Shown: positions 11,506 to 23,930 of the stretch, piece by piece
Numbering within the stretch: position 1 is the stretch's first letter
Layout of the letters: each line of letters opens with the position of its first letter
Assembly: GCA_002914805.1 (NCBI GenBank)
Contig: JXTB01000230.1
Coordinates: 347,362-411,361 of the forward strand
Direction: 5' to 3'
DNA: 64,000 nucleotides
Source of the DNA: Parasponia andersonii
Lineage: Eukaryota; Streptophyta; Magnoliopsida; Rosales; Cannabaceae
Notes under the pieces: model-generated
Seen by the model: the letters and a program-made list of their open reading frames with translations, nothing else
What the model was told of the DNA's origin: nothing
Databases searched by the model: none
Position numbers and translations under genes: made by a program

Positions 11506-13186
11506 GTCTAGAAGATACAAATTATAAAGAGATGTCCCACACTGCTCAAGTTAGAGTCACCTTGCCCAGAGCACTATCTTTTCCAACCTTAATATCGCCT
11601 CCCCAGTACGTGTTCTTTTCCTTTGTTCTTATCTTGAATATTTAAATTTTGAGAATATTTCTAATTTTTAGTATGGAGGTAAAAATACTTATTGATAAAT
11701 TATTTATTGGGTATAGCTTTGCTTCTGTGTTGATAGTTATGACTTTTCTTCCTATGAGTTGGTTTATTTTGGCAAGTCTTTTATTCGTTTTTATTTTCTT
11801 TTGCTTGTTTAAATAAGTTGTGAGTATTGTTAAGAAGAGTGACTTGGTATTAATGATGAGTATAGTCATTTAATATTCCTTTAGATCTTTTGAATTGTAA
11901 TTCATTGAGATTATCCTTGTGCTTGACTAGCATTAATTAAATTTCATTCTTGATTCTACATATTTGAGCACGATAATTATGATCACTTGACTCTTTGAGC
12001 TTTTGGAGAACACTGGTGTGCATTAGATACACATTGACATCTCATGAACTCTAGAACCTATTTGAGTGAAGCTTGAGACGAAATTCTATGTTAGATATCA
12101 TTAGAGAAATGATTTAGGCTATCTTTACACTATTTAAGTCTTTTAAGCTAATCTTGATATATTATCATCCTAGTATACCCACTCTGAGCCTATTTGCACC
12201 TTTTTTTTCTACCATATTTTTGCCAAACTAAAATAATGACTACTAACCTTATCTTTAAGCATGCTGATTGTTTTAAAGAGTTAATTTGTCTTATGTTCAT
12301 TTTAGGAGGAAAAGGTGGTTTTATGAAGTTAAAAAAAAATAATAACAAAAAAGACAAAAAAAAATTAAAAAAAAAAAAAGAGAAAGGAATAATTTAATGA
12401 AAATTTGTGTCCTTATCCTCTATTTTGTTTTTCAACATTGAGGATAATGTTGATTTGAGTTTGGGGAGAGGTTTTTGATTTTCATCCTTTTGTCTTATTT
12501 TCTATCCTTTGTTTCTAGAAAAAAAAAATATAAATAAGTATTTAGTGGGGTGTTGATAGAAGAGAAATTTAGTTTAAAAAAAAGTGTGGGAGTGATTGTT
12601 GTATCAAAACATAACTCTACAAAGGTCATAGACTAATATGCTTAAGGGTGATTTGAACTTCAAATTTTTCTAAAATTATCTTACCTTTGCGCAAGTAGAC
12701 ATTACAAGCTTATTGAATGACCTTTCGATCTTTGATGATATACTAACATATATTAATGGACAGCAGTATGAAAAATTGGCATATGGTAGTTCTAAATTGC
12801 ATCATATAGATATTTTTCATTGCCTATCAAAACACACAAATCTATCTGAAGTTCATTTATTAAGTGATATTGATTTTTCACACACTTACACATTAAGAGT
12901 CTTGAGTGGAGTTAAATTGATGGTTGAAGTTGAAAATCTAGATAATTTCAATATTTATATTTCATTTGTGCTAGGAACATTTCATGACTTTAGAGATACT
13001 TGCACGATTTTTTATTCGATACAAAACTCACACTTTGTTGTTTATGTCTTTAGTATTTGATTTATGTTTCGCTCTTCTTTTTCTTATTTTTTTTGCTTGA
13101 GGACAAACAAATATTAGAGTTTGGGTGTATTTGATGAGTGATTAATTCACTCATAAATCAAGCATTATTCAACTGAAATAATTATA

Positions 13187-16100
13187 TGTAACGACCCGAC
13201 TTTTTCTGACCGTTAACTGCTTACTTTCTTAACTTAAAAAAAAATTTAGACGCCGAAAAATTCATGAAATTTTTTTTTCACTTTTATTTTTTTTTAAGAG
13301 ATTTATATTCACAACTAACGATTTACTTAAATTTTGAAAACAAGTAAATGCTTCTCAATTGTTAAGTCCCCTTTATTTAAATTTGATTATCAACTTTTTA
13401 TTAAGGTGATTTAAATAGTGCGCAACCATAAAGGGCTCCGTAATGAGGAGGGGGCTCACATAAGGACCACTTAAGTCCCAAGCTCTCCTTAGACAGTTTA
13501 GGTCTTTTTGACAGAACCCCTTATATTTTGCATTTATTTAAATCAAAACATTTTTTCTTTTATATCTAAAAAAAAACGTCTGTTTAACTTCTATTAAATC
13601 GAAATACATTTTCAAGTTCAATTTGATTAAATCATGCATTACGAAATAAAATGCCAAATTATAAGTACGTTTTCAAACAACATCAAGTGTACATAATTGA
13701 AATCATTTGTCTCATCATAAAACATATGCAGAAGAATTTTTAATGGCGATATTCCATTGCTCGTGCCTCGCATCATCCCTGCCTCAATTCCAGCTAACCC
13801 ATCAATCAAATCAGCGGTTTCTTTTCTTTGGTACCTATAGCATAGATACTCATAAAATGTGAGCTTTTGCTCAGTAAGTACAATGAAATTCTCACAAAAT
13901 ATTTTACTTATGAACAAACAATTCTCTTTTTTTTTTTTTCTTTTGAAAGTTTAGTTATGCTTATGAAATCATTACTTTATTTTTTATTATAAGATATTGT
14001 ATCATGATTTTATCTAATTCTTGATTATAAAGTCTTTTATCTTTCTTATGGACCCTAGTATACGTACTGAGTGTGCATTGTCAAATGGGGAATCAGGGGA
14101 GCTATCTAACTGAAAACACCCACGGTCATAATTTTAACATACTTTACCCCGAGAATCCTCACTTAGGGGAGATTGGTTTTATCTTCCCTCGGATATCCTC
14201 ACCTAGTGGATGTTGGTATGACACATTTAAATTCTTTATCTTATTTAGTCTTTTTTTTTTTAAATATGAGTGGGCACGCTTCAATGAACCCAAACTTATA
14301 TTCAACTATCGTAGCATTTCCTTTATTAAAGTATGTTGAAGTATGATAAAATTGTAAAGTAAGCATACATCATTTTTTTTATAGCATAGGAAAAGTATCT
14401 TTATAAGCATATATTATACATAGATCATACAATAATAATATAAAGACAAGTTAATACATGAAATTAATTCAAACATATCATACTGTAAACATTAAACATT
14501 TTCAATCATTCATGCCATTGGTAAAATTGTACTTACCTCGTAATATGATTACTCTAGTTTCACTCGTTAATTACGTACGTCTAGATCGAAGTTTGCCTGA
14601 CGTATATATACTCTATTTGTTAGAGAAAATTTAAACTGGCCTTATACTTTTTTATCATTATTATTATTTTTAATTTAATTTAATTATTATATATATATAT
14701 TTTTTTTTTACTTACTTAGTGGGCTTAAAATATTTAAGACTCAGTCTTGATCCAGCATAAAACTTCACATTTGAGAAACAATGTCATACTATATTCATTA
14801 ACTAATTTATACTTTCACTTAGATGGATGAGATTTGATTCTCTTTAACCTTGATCATAGTGATCTTTTTAATTTATCAATAATTTTGTTGTTGATTTGAT
14901 TAACATCATTCTAAATTAATTAAGTTTTCTTAACTCTATTTCTTTTCATCAAATACCTTGAGTTATTCTTGATTAATTTCTTTATTCGTAATTAAGGGTG
15001 ATAATATAATAATTGAGTCAACCATACTAAGGAATATACAAATGTAATATCTAAAATCATACTTGGACTAAATATTATTGGTATTGATCACGCTTTTTAG
15101 GCCTATCACTAAACTTAGGTAAAATACAATTAGAGGCATACCTTACTTATTTCCTATAATTGATTTCATGTCTTAAATTTAAGTAAATCTTTTCTTATTC
15201 CAATTAAAGATCTAAAATATATATATATATATATTTTTATTCTTATATCAAATTTTCAACCTAATATTTCAAGTTTTATAATTTACATTTTTATCCAAAA
15301 TCTTAAGATTTCTAACATTTATCTCCTCTAATGATAATTATTGAGTTATATCTTATTTGTCTTTTTTTTTTTATTAAAAATTCTTCCTTTATTTACGTTT
15401 ACAATTTAAAATAGTCTTAAAATTGCCTAAAATAATTTTTTTTTAGCATATTTGACCCAAATTTCGTCAAAATTACACTTTTGATCCAAATACTCAATTT
15501 TTTTTTTTTGCATTTTAGTCCTTCCAACTTTTGAGCAAACATCTTTAATTTTTTTTTTTGAAAGCATTTCTAATGGATAAATATCTGTTCTGAAGGATCT
15601 AAGTCTAAATCTTTAAGTTTGGTTCATTTTCATGCATATTTTATTTAGGGTCTTAAAAAAAATATTCCACTTTTTGTGTTTAGTTATTTTGATTTTACTA
15701 TTATTATTATTATGAAGTATTCATATTTAAAAGCTTAAGAAATTAATAAAATAAGTCTCAATATAATATAAATAACATCTAAAGTAGGTCAAATATATTA
15801 TTACCTATTTATTCTTTTATATAATCTATATAATAAGTAAGGTGAGGGAATAAATACCTTCTAAGTTTGGATCTTTTTTCTTACGTCTCCACCACAAAAT
15901 TAAGTGCTCTCTTCTCTTGATTATAATTCTAAATTTCTAGAGTCGATGGGTAAAATATTATATCTCTTGTGAATTTGGAAGAAAGTGAAGTAGAAAGAGT
16001 TTTTTTTTTTGAGAAGGAATAATTGGAAATATGAAGATAGTTTTGGCTAAGTAATTTGAAAAGTGAAGCATGGATTTGAATTGCTAAATAAATGATCTAT

Positions 16101-16951
16101 TTATAGGCCATCCACGAAAGGTATCCAATAATACATACTTTTACATTCTATGAAATAATCCAAGTATCATTTTTATTATCAATTTGTCAAAATATCTTCT
16201 TTTTCTACTCTATTACATTACCTTTTACTTTATTTTTTACTCATCCACTACCTTTGTCTCTAATCTTTCTTCTTTTTCAATTATTTGGAATCCAATACCA
16301 CTAGCTCCCAAAGCAGGTTTCCACTATATTAATCTTTTTTATAGCTTTTGAATTATTTTGTAGATAAAAGTTACTAATTAGTTTTGTCTATGTCTTCCAC
16401 TTTGAATTATGGCCACTAATTTCCAAAGAATATTTCCATTATGATTTTTCTTTTTCCCTACTTTTAGAATTATTCATTAACTTTATCCCTTTTCTTTTCT
16501 ATTCCACTCATTTAAAGTTACTACCTTCCTAAGGTAAAACCTTATTATTTTTCATCTTTTTCTATAACTTATTTTCCACCCTTAGATTGATATACTTAAA
16601 TTCTAGCCATTCAAAATATGGTATGGGACTATTTTGGTGTAACCATTAACTTTAGATTATAAAATGTAATAATTTTAATGTGACATAAATATGTCACATT
16701 TTTAATTAGATTATATTGATGTACATAATATAATTATTGTAAAATCAATTTATTATTAAGGAAAACTAACTTAGAAATTCTAAGTTAAAATGAGGATTGA
16801 CTATGGTTTTCTCACGTAATAAAATTTAACATTAAAATAATATTACGTACATAATTTCAAGTATTTGTAAATGCAAACTTAATAAAATTCGATACTAAGT
16901 ATATAATAATTCTACTAATATTACAAGTCTAAAGATTTCTAGGGGGTGACA
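13187..16951 (-). mobile_element. LTR-type insertion D in element C 3' LTR
   Basis: Inserted with a clean 5-bp target duplication TTATA (13182-13186 and 16952-16956). Ends read TGTAACGACCCG...GGGTGACA. On the minus strand a TATA-like CTATAAATAG (16097-16106) is followed by a leader-like stretch, which suggests the LTR promoter points left. No coding domain is seen in 3.77 kb. It is either a long solo LTR or an LTR with further unseen insertions. It is a non-coding fossil. Confidence 0.7.
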
Positions 16952-17441
16952 TTATAAGTTCTTAAGTTTATTTGTCAGTTTTATAGTTTATTTACTTTAT
17001 TTTTGTAGTTCATATGAATAAATGAGAATAAAAAAAAATTTGTGAAAAATATTGATATTTAAACCATTTCAATGAAAGTTGAGTCCAATAGGAATGCAAC
17101 ACAATTAAAATAAGGTAAAATAGAGCTAAAACGAAGAAATAGTGCCCCCGTGAAGAAAAACTATCATGCTGAGTTCCAAAGCCCAAAGTGCCACGGTACT
17201 GTAACAGTAGTGTCACTGTGCGGTCTGGAAAACTAAGTTCTAGAGGCTAGAGCATCATGCACTTGTCAGGGAGTGTCGATGCGCTACACAACATCCGAAA
17301 GCGCATTTTTAGCTAGTTTTTAGAGCCAATCTGAACCATTGATGCCATCTGATTGAATAGTTGATATTCCGCTCAGCTTAGGTCATATTGGAGCCCCTTA
17401 AATATATCCTTAAGCCTTCATTTCAAGAGTGGAGAGTTAGA

Positions 17442-19033
17442 TGTCACGACCGAAAAATCAAGACTGTGACTTTTAGTAATTTTAAGTGAAAATAGTGATA
17501 AACAATAGTTTCTAAATTTTCAGAAAAATTTGACTACTTGAGATTTAAGTTTTAGTCATAAAAAATAAGTAAATTACAAAATTTGGACAAATTTAATAAT
17601 CATGATATTATCTACTAGTTTTAAATTTCCAAGAAATTCCTTATTTTAAATTTAAAGAAAATTCTAATCAACTAGTTTTAAAACTTTTATTAATTCATAA
17701 AGTTTAATGAAACAATTCAATTTAAAATCCTAAGTCTAATGTTTGAATAATTTACCTAAAATCATTTTATTTTTTAAGTACTCGATTTAATAGTAAAAAT
17801 CATCCTCATTCATCTACTTAGTAAATATATTACTATTAGCTAAATAAATTTGACTTAAAAAAGGAGAATCGATACAAAGTACAAACCAACCAATGAAGAG
17901 GATTGGAACTGTAAGCATATGCTAAGTATGTTTGCAAAGCTACTAGAATAATTATCACAAAATAAATCGACACTTAAAAAGGAGAGGAAGTAGGGGGTAA
18001 GTATATGAATGCTCAGTAGAAATTCAATTATCTTTTTAAATTATTGTAATTTTACTAAATCTACATGGTTAATACATTTTCCAAAATCCATTTATAAACT
18101 AGGTATAAAATAATTAATATCCAGAGTAGTCTCATATTTAAAACTAAAACTAGAAATATACATTTGTATATATCATAAATCAATCTATCCCATGAGCTCA
18201 CACCCTCTTATTACAAACTAGAGTAACTTGTACTACGTGTACTAAGTACTCTCTGCTTAATAACTATCCCAAAAAACTGTAGGGATACCGATTTGTCTAG
18301 CCTACCGAACTGAATGGACAACTTAATGCCTATACCAATCGAATGAGAATAATTAGAAAAACCCTGCTCGGGTTTACGAGCTCTTACTGAAGATAAGTGT
18401 ACTAGTTTGACTACTATAATACCATGATACCTAAGACGCATCTCATGTGTGATCCTATGGTATATACAGAATATAACCAAACAATGCTTTAAAACTTCGC
18501 TTGATATTATTCTTGAATTTACTGTACCTTGGATAGAAAATATGCAAATCACCCAAGATCATAATTTATAAACATGTATAGATTTCGTACAGTCTAATTT
18601 CAGAATAATCTAAAATTTTCCAATAGTTCATTAAAATATTAATTAATTCACGATTTTTCACAAAATAGTCATAATGTAAATTTTAAATTAAATCATGTAT
18701 AAAACCAAATAATTAAACTCCTACTTAATTGAGTATTCAAATAGTACTATGAAGCTATGGAGAGAGTTTAGCATCGTTTGGGTGTCGTTTAGAAGGTCAA
18801 GCGTCATTTTCGAAACTTTGATCGAAGTTTGAAAACTCAATTTTAAATCAGAGCTTTAAATCATTAAGCAAACTTCACCACTGAGTTCAGAGTACCAAAA
18901 AATGATAGGTTAGACATATAATTTGACTGATTTAGGCTCGAGCTAAACCTGAGCCCATAGCACACAAATTGAGACAATCTAAGCCGTTAGATTTAGATTT
19001 TCATGTCCGCTGTCAAATATAGTCAATAAATAA

Positions 19034-19073
<40 letters not shown>

Positions 19074-19747
19074 AAAGTTGTGTTTTCAGGAATACCTCAC
19101 AAATATGAGGGTTTTGTTTTTTACGATTTAAAGATCGGATTGAAAATTTTAAATATAAAACTAAAATAGCTCAAAATTGACAAAAATAGCAAAATTCAAT
19201 TCGTACAGTATTGAGTCAAACTATATATACCACGTTAAAGATCGTGACGAGATGAGTTGAACCTACCCAGTTTCACAACGAAGCGTTGTCGGAATTGGCA
19301 CCAACATTGGAAAATTTCTCGAGCTTCTATGCATCATCGGTGGTGAACAGGACGTCGTCATGCGACGGAGACAATGGCACGAGGATCGTCCAGCCTCCAA
19401 CTATCGACCGCGGGCGGTGGTGGTGCTCGACGACGCTAGGAAGTGCTTTGCCAGAGTTTCTCCAGTTTTTCAGTGTTTTGGTTGGGAAATCGCGGGAGAA
19501 AGAGAGAGAGAAGGAGGATGAGTTGGCCACATTCCACGTGTTTGCTTTTAAATGGGTAGTGAAAGTTTTTAAAAATTATATAAGTCCATGATTTTCAATT
19601 TTTCTTTCAAAATCATCCTTTAATTTTTCAATTCAGTCTTTTTTTTGAAAATTTCACATTTTTCCCCAAAATTCAAATTTTAGAAGTTTTTTTTTTAAAT
19701 TTGGTCAAAAGACTAAAATACCCTTCTAAAATTTAAGAGGTTTTACA
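17442..19747 (-). mobile_element. Chromovirus-like solo LTR E, minus orientation
   Basis: A 2.3-kb block splits the element C 3' LTR a second time. Read on the minus strand it begins TGTAAAACCTC and ends CGGTCGTGACA. Its first bases share 'TAGTCTTTT..ACCA.ATTTAAAA' with the LTR at 61479, and both end in '.GGTCGTGACA'. It also carries a counterpart of the '..GGGCATTG.ATGCTCACTCCC' patch of that LTR. It is therefore a relative of the same gypsy lineage with no internal region. A GC-rich patch at 19290-19530 corresponds to the GC-rich leader of the other copy. No clear target duplication is visible. Confidence 0.75.
19039..19072. repeat. (TA)n microsatellite in LTR E
   Basis: An alternating AT run of about 17 units, preceded by three 'aaat' units. 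Confidence 0.9.
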
Positions 19748-20960
19748 TGGAGAGAAGATATACACTTGAGAGCTCAAATTTCATAAAGAGAGAAGAACTT
19801 TGGAGCTAAAATTTGGAGAAGGAGCTTGAGAGAGCTGGTTAAAGAATTAAAGCTTGAAGTTCTACCTCTACAAAAGAGTTTTTATCATCCTCTTTCTCAA
19901 ATCTCATTTAAATTTTGTATTGTGCTTGACTTATAAGTATATTTGGATATATGAAATTCTTGTTGAGATTAGTGTTAGATTCTCTTATCTTGAACTAATT
20001 GTTATATGTTTGGGGAATGATGTAATTTAAACTTTGATTCTATGTCTTAAATTCCAATATATTCTTTGACATTGTTTTTGAATTTATTTATATTATTCCA
20101 TGTTTAATATTTCTCAACTAATTAGTTACTAGTTGGATAATTTGGTTTTTAAAACACTTGAAAAAGGAAATTTTAGAAACAACCATATGATAATATAACC
20201 TATGACTTGTAGAGTTTGAGAGAACCAATAGTTTCTTTGAAGCCATAATCAAAGAACCATTGAACACAATGAATTCTTAAATTCTAAGTTTGGAATAGAG
20301 ATATTAGAACTAGGATTTAGGAATGCTTTCACTCGGCACTCAAGAAAAGGAGTAGAAATATCTTTGGGTTATTGGCTTATAAACTAGGAATAATTGATTA
20401 GGATGAAATTAGTAATCAAAAGACATAGTTGATGATTAGGTGAATTCAATCCCCTCAAACATTTGTGTATAGAAGATTCTATATTTGTTTTTGTATTTAT
20501 ATTTATATTTGCATTTTTTTAACTTATAAATATAATTAGTTTGGTTGCCTAAATTAAGTTAGGTCTCGATAATTCTGACACTTAAACAATAATTTAGTAT
20601 GCAATTACTCGTAGGATCGATAACTCTCTTATCATTTTATTACTTGTATATGACTCGTGCACTTGCGGTTATTTTACATAAATACATTTTAGCATAACAA
20701 GAAAAAGTGAGTGAAATTATATATGTTTATATATATAATTGTGAGTGATTTAAATGTGATTATGAGTGGTATTAGGTACCTTAGTGGGGTTGTGTAATGG
20801 TATCCAAAAGAGTGGGCTTGGATTACATTATTAATTGTATCCATTTTAAGAGTGTATCTAATTTTTGGCTATTGTTATAATTACTCTTTGTTATAATAAA
20901 AGTAATTATGTTATTTTCACCACATGTTGTGCCGAACAAGTGGGTGCTACGTCCAATAAA

Positions 20961-22845
20961 TGGTATTAGAGTGGATCGATTCTAGTTTGAGCTGCTAAGT
21001 GGTTCATTTGAAGAATAATTTGTTGAAAAGCTTCAAATATTCGTATGCATATTAGTACTGTGGAGCTTATTTTAAAATCAAGCTTGTTTGGCATAGTTAA
21101 ATTTTGGTTGAGCCATGATAGGTGACCATCAAGTGGTCAATAGAATTAGGAAGCTGAACAATTAGAATTACAACATGTGGTAGATGTATATGGAGTCTTA
21201 TCTCCAAGGCCAAGCCTTGTGGGAGATCGTTGGCGATAATGAGGCAATGTAACCAGCTGATGTCGAGGCTTTAAAAAGGTGGAAGAGTAGAGCTGGTAAG
21301 GCGATGTTCACGATAAAGACCATGAACAAGGAAGAGATGTTGGAGCACATTAGAGAGGTGAAGATACTGAAGGACACGTGGGACACATTCACAATAATTT
21401 TCTCATAGAAGAATGATACAAGTCTACAACCTCTCGAAAATGAACTCATTTCCATCACACAATGTGACATGACAATCACTTACTATTTTACTAAGGTAAA
21501 ATTTCTTTGCGGCAAAATCTTTGCATTAGACTTTATGTTGGCTTGTCAGAGCCCAAAACTCGAAGAATAATTATTCAAGGATTAAGGCCCAAGTATAGAA
21601 GTTTTACTACTGCAATACAAGGTTGGTCAAGGCAACCTTCCCTTGTTGAATTAGAAAGTTTGCCAGCCGATCAAGAAGCTATAACTAAGCAAATATCTAC
21701 GGCTTTACTAAAAAGTGATGAAGAAGCACTTTACAGTAATTACAAGAAAGATCAACAGTGAGAAAATATTGGCAGAGGTTCAAGACGAGGTGACAATAGA
21801 AAAAGTCGTGACGGAAGTTCACCGTCAAGAGAAGCTCAAAAGAGCGACAATGGGAGCCAATTCAAGAAAAATAGAAGATTTGAGAAGAAATACTACAATT
21901 ATGGGAAGAGGAGCCATATCACCAAATATTATAAGTCCAAGAAGAATGCAGCAGAGAGCAATGCAGCCACCTCAAGAGTTGAACGAGTGAACGACGATGA
22001 GTAGAATGCTGAATCATTTTTGGGTATTGGAGAAGAAGGATTAGCGCTCAAAGCTACGGTTCCCAGACAAAATGATGACGATAAAGATTGGATAGTCAAT
22101 TCAGGATACTCAAACCATATGATAGGCGATAAAGGATATTCCAGGTAGATTTTGGGCTGAGTCTATAAAGACAACAACTCATGTAATCAACTGACTACTA
22201 TAGGCAAGGTTGGGGTTCGTTTCATCCTTTGAGAAATGGTGGAGTACTAAACTTGCCAAGTTACTTACACAGCAAGTTTGACAAAAAGACGATCCAATGT
22301 ATCTTTCTTGGATATGACAACCAAAGGAAAGGGTGGAGATGTTGAAATCCTATTAGTAGTCAATGTTACACTTCAAGAGATGTGGTGTTCGATGAGGCAT
22401 CATCATGGTGGTCGCCACAAAAGGAGCAGTTACCAAATTCAATAGAAATAGAATATCAGTTGCAACAGAAGATAGGGGAGCAAATTGCTGAAATACGATC
22501 AAGTCCCAAAGTAGTTGAAGAAAAACCAAGTAGCGAAGACAATGTTGAGCATGAAAATATATAGAGTCCCTGACAAACTGGTGTGTACCAGAGAGAAGAA
22601 GAAGAGATTAAATCAAGTCAAGAACAAGTTTTGAGCCCACAAACACAACTAGAATTCGAAGGCCGAAACCCAAATATGCTAATATAGCTATAACAGAAAG
22701 CACATAAGATGCACACAAGGTGAGAACGGGAGATCAACTAGCGGATTCGTTCATGAAAGGGCTCAAAACTACAAGGATTCAAAAGCTTAGAGACCAGCTC
22801 AACATGAATCAAAGAAGAATTTAGACGAGACAGGTTGAGGGAAAG
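20961..22845 (+). other. Copia A interior: primer site, gag and pol scraps
   Basis: After the primer site there is a gag region (about 21180-21990) with phrases such as KAMFTIKTMNKEEMLEHI and PKYRSFTTAIQGW. Scraps related to the protease and to the stretch before reverse transcriptase follow (about 22060-22560, with KTIQCIFLGYDNQ), then the RNase H tail near 22730-22760. It is broken in many places. The integrase core and reverse transcriptase are not recognisable. Confidence 0.75.
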
Positions 22846-23201
22846 TGTTGAAAGTCAACACTGCATTTGCATGTAGTCTTCTCTAGAATAATCTAGAGTT
22901 ATCAAGGAAGATTATAGAAGCAGCAGGAATGTTGCTAAGTTGCCCACATGCTAGAACTATATACATATATATGGAAGGTTATAGAGGCTTCAAGATGTGC
23001 TGCAACTAGCACATTGGCAAGCATAAACTATAGACTAGAAAAGTCTAGTATTTAGTAGAGATTGATAACAACTGTGGCATTATAAAATGGGACTTGGGTC
23101 CCGTAGATGAGTATGGCATGGAAAACAAAAGAAAAAAAAGAAAAAAAAGTGTACAGGTGAAGGTGAGTGCATATGAGTTAAACGTGAGTGAAATTATATA
23201 T

Positions 23202-23243
<42 letters not shown>

Positions 23244-23475
23244 ATATATATACCTGTAAGTGATTTAAATGAGTGATTATGAGTGGTATTAGGTGCCTTA
23301 GTAGGGCTGCGTAATAGTATCCGAAAGAGTAGGTGTGGATTAAGCTATTAATTGTGTCCTTTTTAAGGATGTGTATAAGTCTTGGTTATTGTTATAATTA
23401 CTCTTTGTTATAATAGAAGTAATTACGTTATTTTTACCGCTTGTTATGCCTAACATGTGAGTGCTACGTCCAACA
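22846..23475 (+). repeat. Copia A 3' LTR
   Basis: Starts TGTTGAAAGTCAACA and ends TACGTCCAACA. It contains a (TA)n run (about 23204-23240) bounded by inverted 'atatgtttata/tataaacatat' words. It lacks the MITE and element C that lie in its partner. Confidence 0.85.
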
Positions 23476-23930
23476 TTATCACCAATCTTGATGGAAATTT
23501 TGTGAACTTAACTGTGTTCACCAATGCCATATTTTTAGCTTGTTTATGTCTGTTTCTTGTGTTTGCCAGCTTGATTCTCTTCCACAACAGCCAAAGTCCG
23601 GGCAACTTGATAAGCTGAAATTATTTAAGAACTTTTTGGAGCGGGCGATTCAATTTTTACAGGTTCCAAAGGGTAGCATCTTACCAGGATTTAAGGAGAA
23701 ATTGCTTCACTATGAGAAATAGATTGTAAGTTTTATTAATACAAATAGGCTTGGAAGCCTATTTTTTAATTGCAACAAGGACAGCGTCCCCGTTCCATAT
23801 GAACTCCACGCAGCCTCAATCCCAAATGAATAAAGTCCAATCTTCATGAAAACCAATTGAAATCATTGCAGTCCAGTTCCAATGTAGATATTCAAGACAA
23901 TGAAATGCACTGAAATCATTGCAGCAAGTT
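23476..23930 (+). pseudogene. MED15-like: MED15-like copy B, fragment
   Basis: One exon with its upstream intron: a CAG acceptor ends at 23569, then LDSLPQQPKSGQL, LKLFKNFLERAIQFLQVPKG and LPGFKEKLLHYEK. This is the conserved block after the KIX domain of plant MED15. A TAG at 23719-23721 replaces the expected glutamine after YEK, and downstream the glutamine-rich part (to about 23930) is shifted and interrupted by stops. The intron part at 23476-23569 matches 8020-8098 of copy A, so this is a second copy of the same exon and not the continuation of copy A. Copia A abuts it on the left and a copia B LTR piece on the right. Confidence 0.85.

Larger units (their letters stand above)
9040..20694 (+). 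mobile_element. Athila/Tat-like gag-only LTR element C, broken
   Basis: A Ty3/gypsy-type fossil. The 5' LTR is 9040-10431 (1392 bp). The 3' LTR starts at 13132 after a tract reading 'gaggacaaacaa...gtttgggtgtatt', typical of Athila/Tat elements, and ends at 20694 after being split twice (elements D and E). The interior is only about 2.7 kb. It contains an Athila-like gag stretch (10600-10887) and an acidic open stretch of unknown nature (10990-11505), with no protease, reverse transcriptase, RNase H or integrase. It therefore looks non-autonomous by loss or by design. The two LTRs differ at roughly one base in ten where compared. It sits inside the Copia A 5' LTR. The 5-bp target duplication is not clear (ggaaa versus taaca). 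Confidence 0.82.
8429..23475 (+). mobile_element. Ty1/copia element A, broken, with nested insertions
   Basis: A copia fossil on the plus strand. The 5' LTR (8429-9039 plus 20695-20958) is split by element C. The 3' LTR is 22846-23475 (630 bp, TG...CA). A primer site resembling initiator Met tRNA (TGGTATTAGAG) starts at 20961, and a purine tract lies just before 22846. The interior is short (about 1.9 kb): gag of the UBN2 type, a scrap of the protease/integrase side, and the far end of the RNase H region (QLADSFMKGL). Much of pol is absent and the coding parts carry many breaks. By hand, the two LTRs differ at about 10 of 91 aligned bases in their first part, so the element is several million years old. 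Element C, MITE insertion and LTR nests D and E are all later. Confidence 0.85.

Noticed and set aside
12713-13060. Open stretch of 115 codons near the 3' end of element C
   Set aside because: No domain recognised. It lies in the untranslated tail before the end tract of the LTR element.
19286-19591. GC-rich open stretches on both strands inside LTR E
   Set aside because: The same GC-rich leader block occurs in the related LTR at 61600-61855 without a conserved protein, so it is not treated as a gene.
17437-19752. Target duplication for solo LTR E
   Set aside because: The flanks ttaga and tggag are not convincing. The insertion is supported by continuity of the element C LTR.
9035-20699. 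Target duplication for element C
   Set aside because: The flanks ggaaa and taaca do not match well enough. The insertion is instead supported by continuity of the copia A LTR on both sides.
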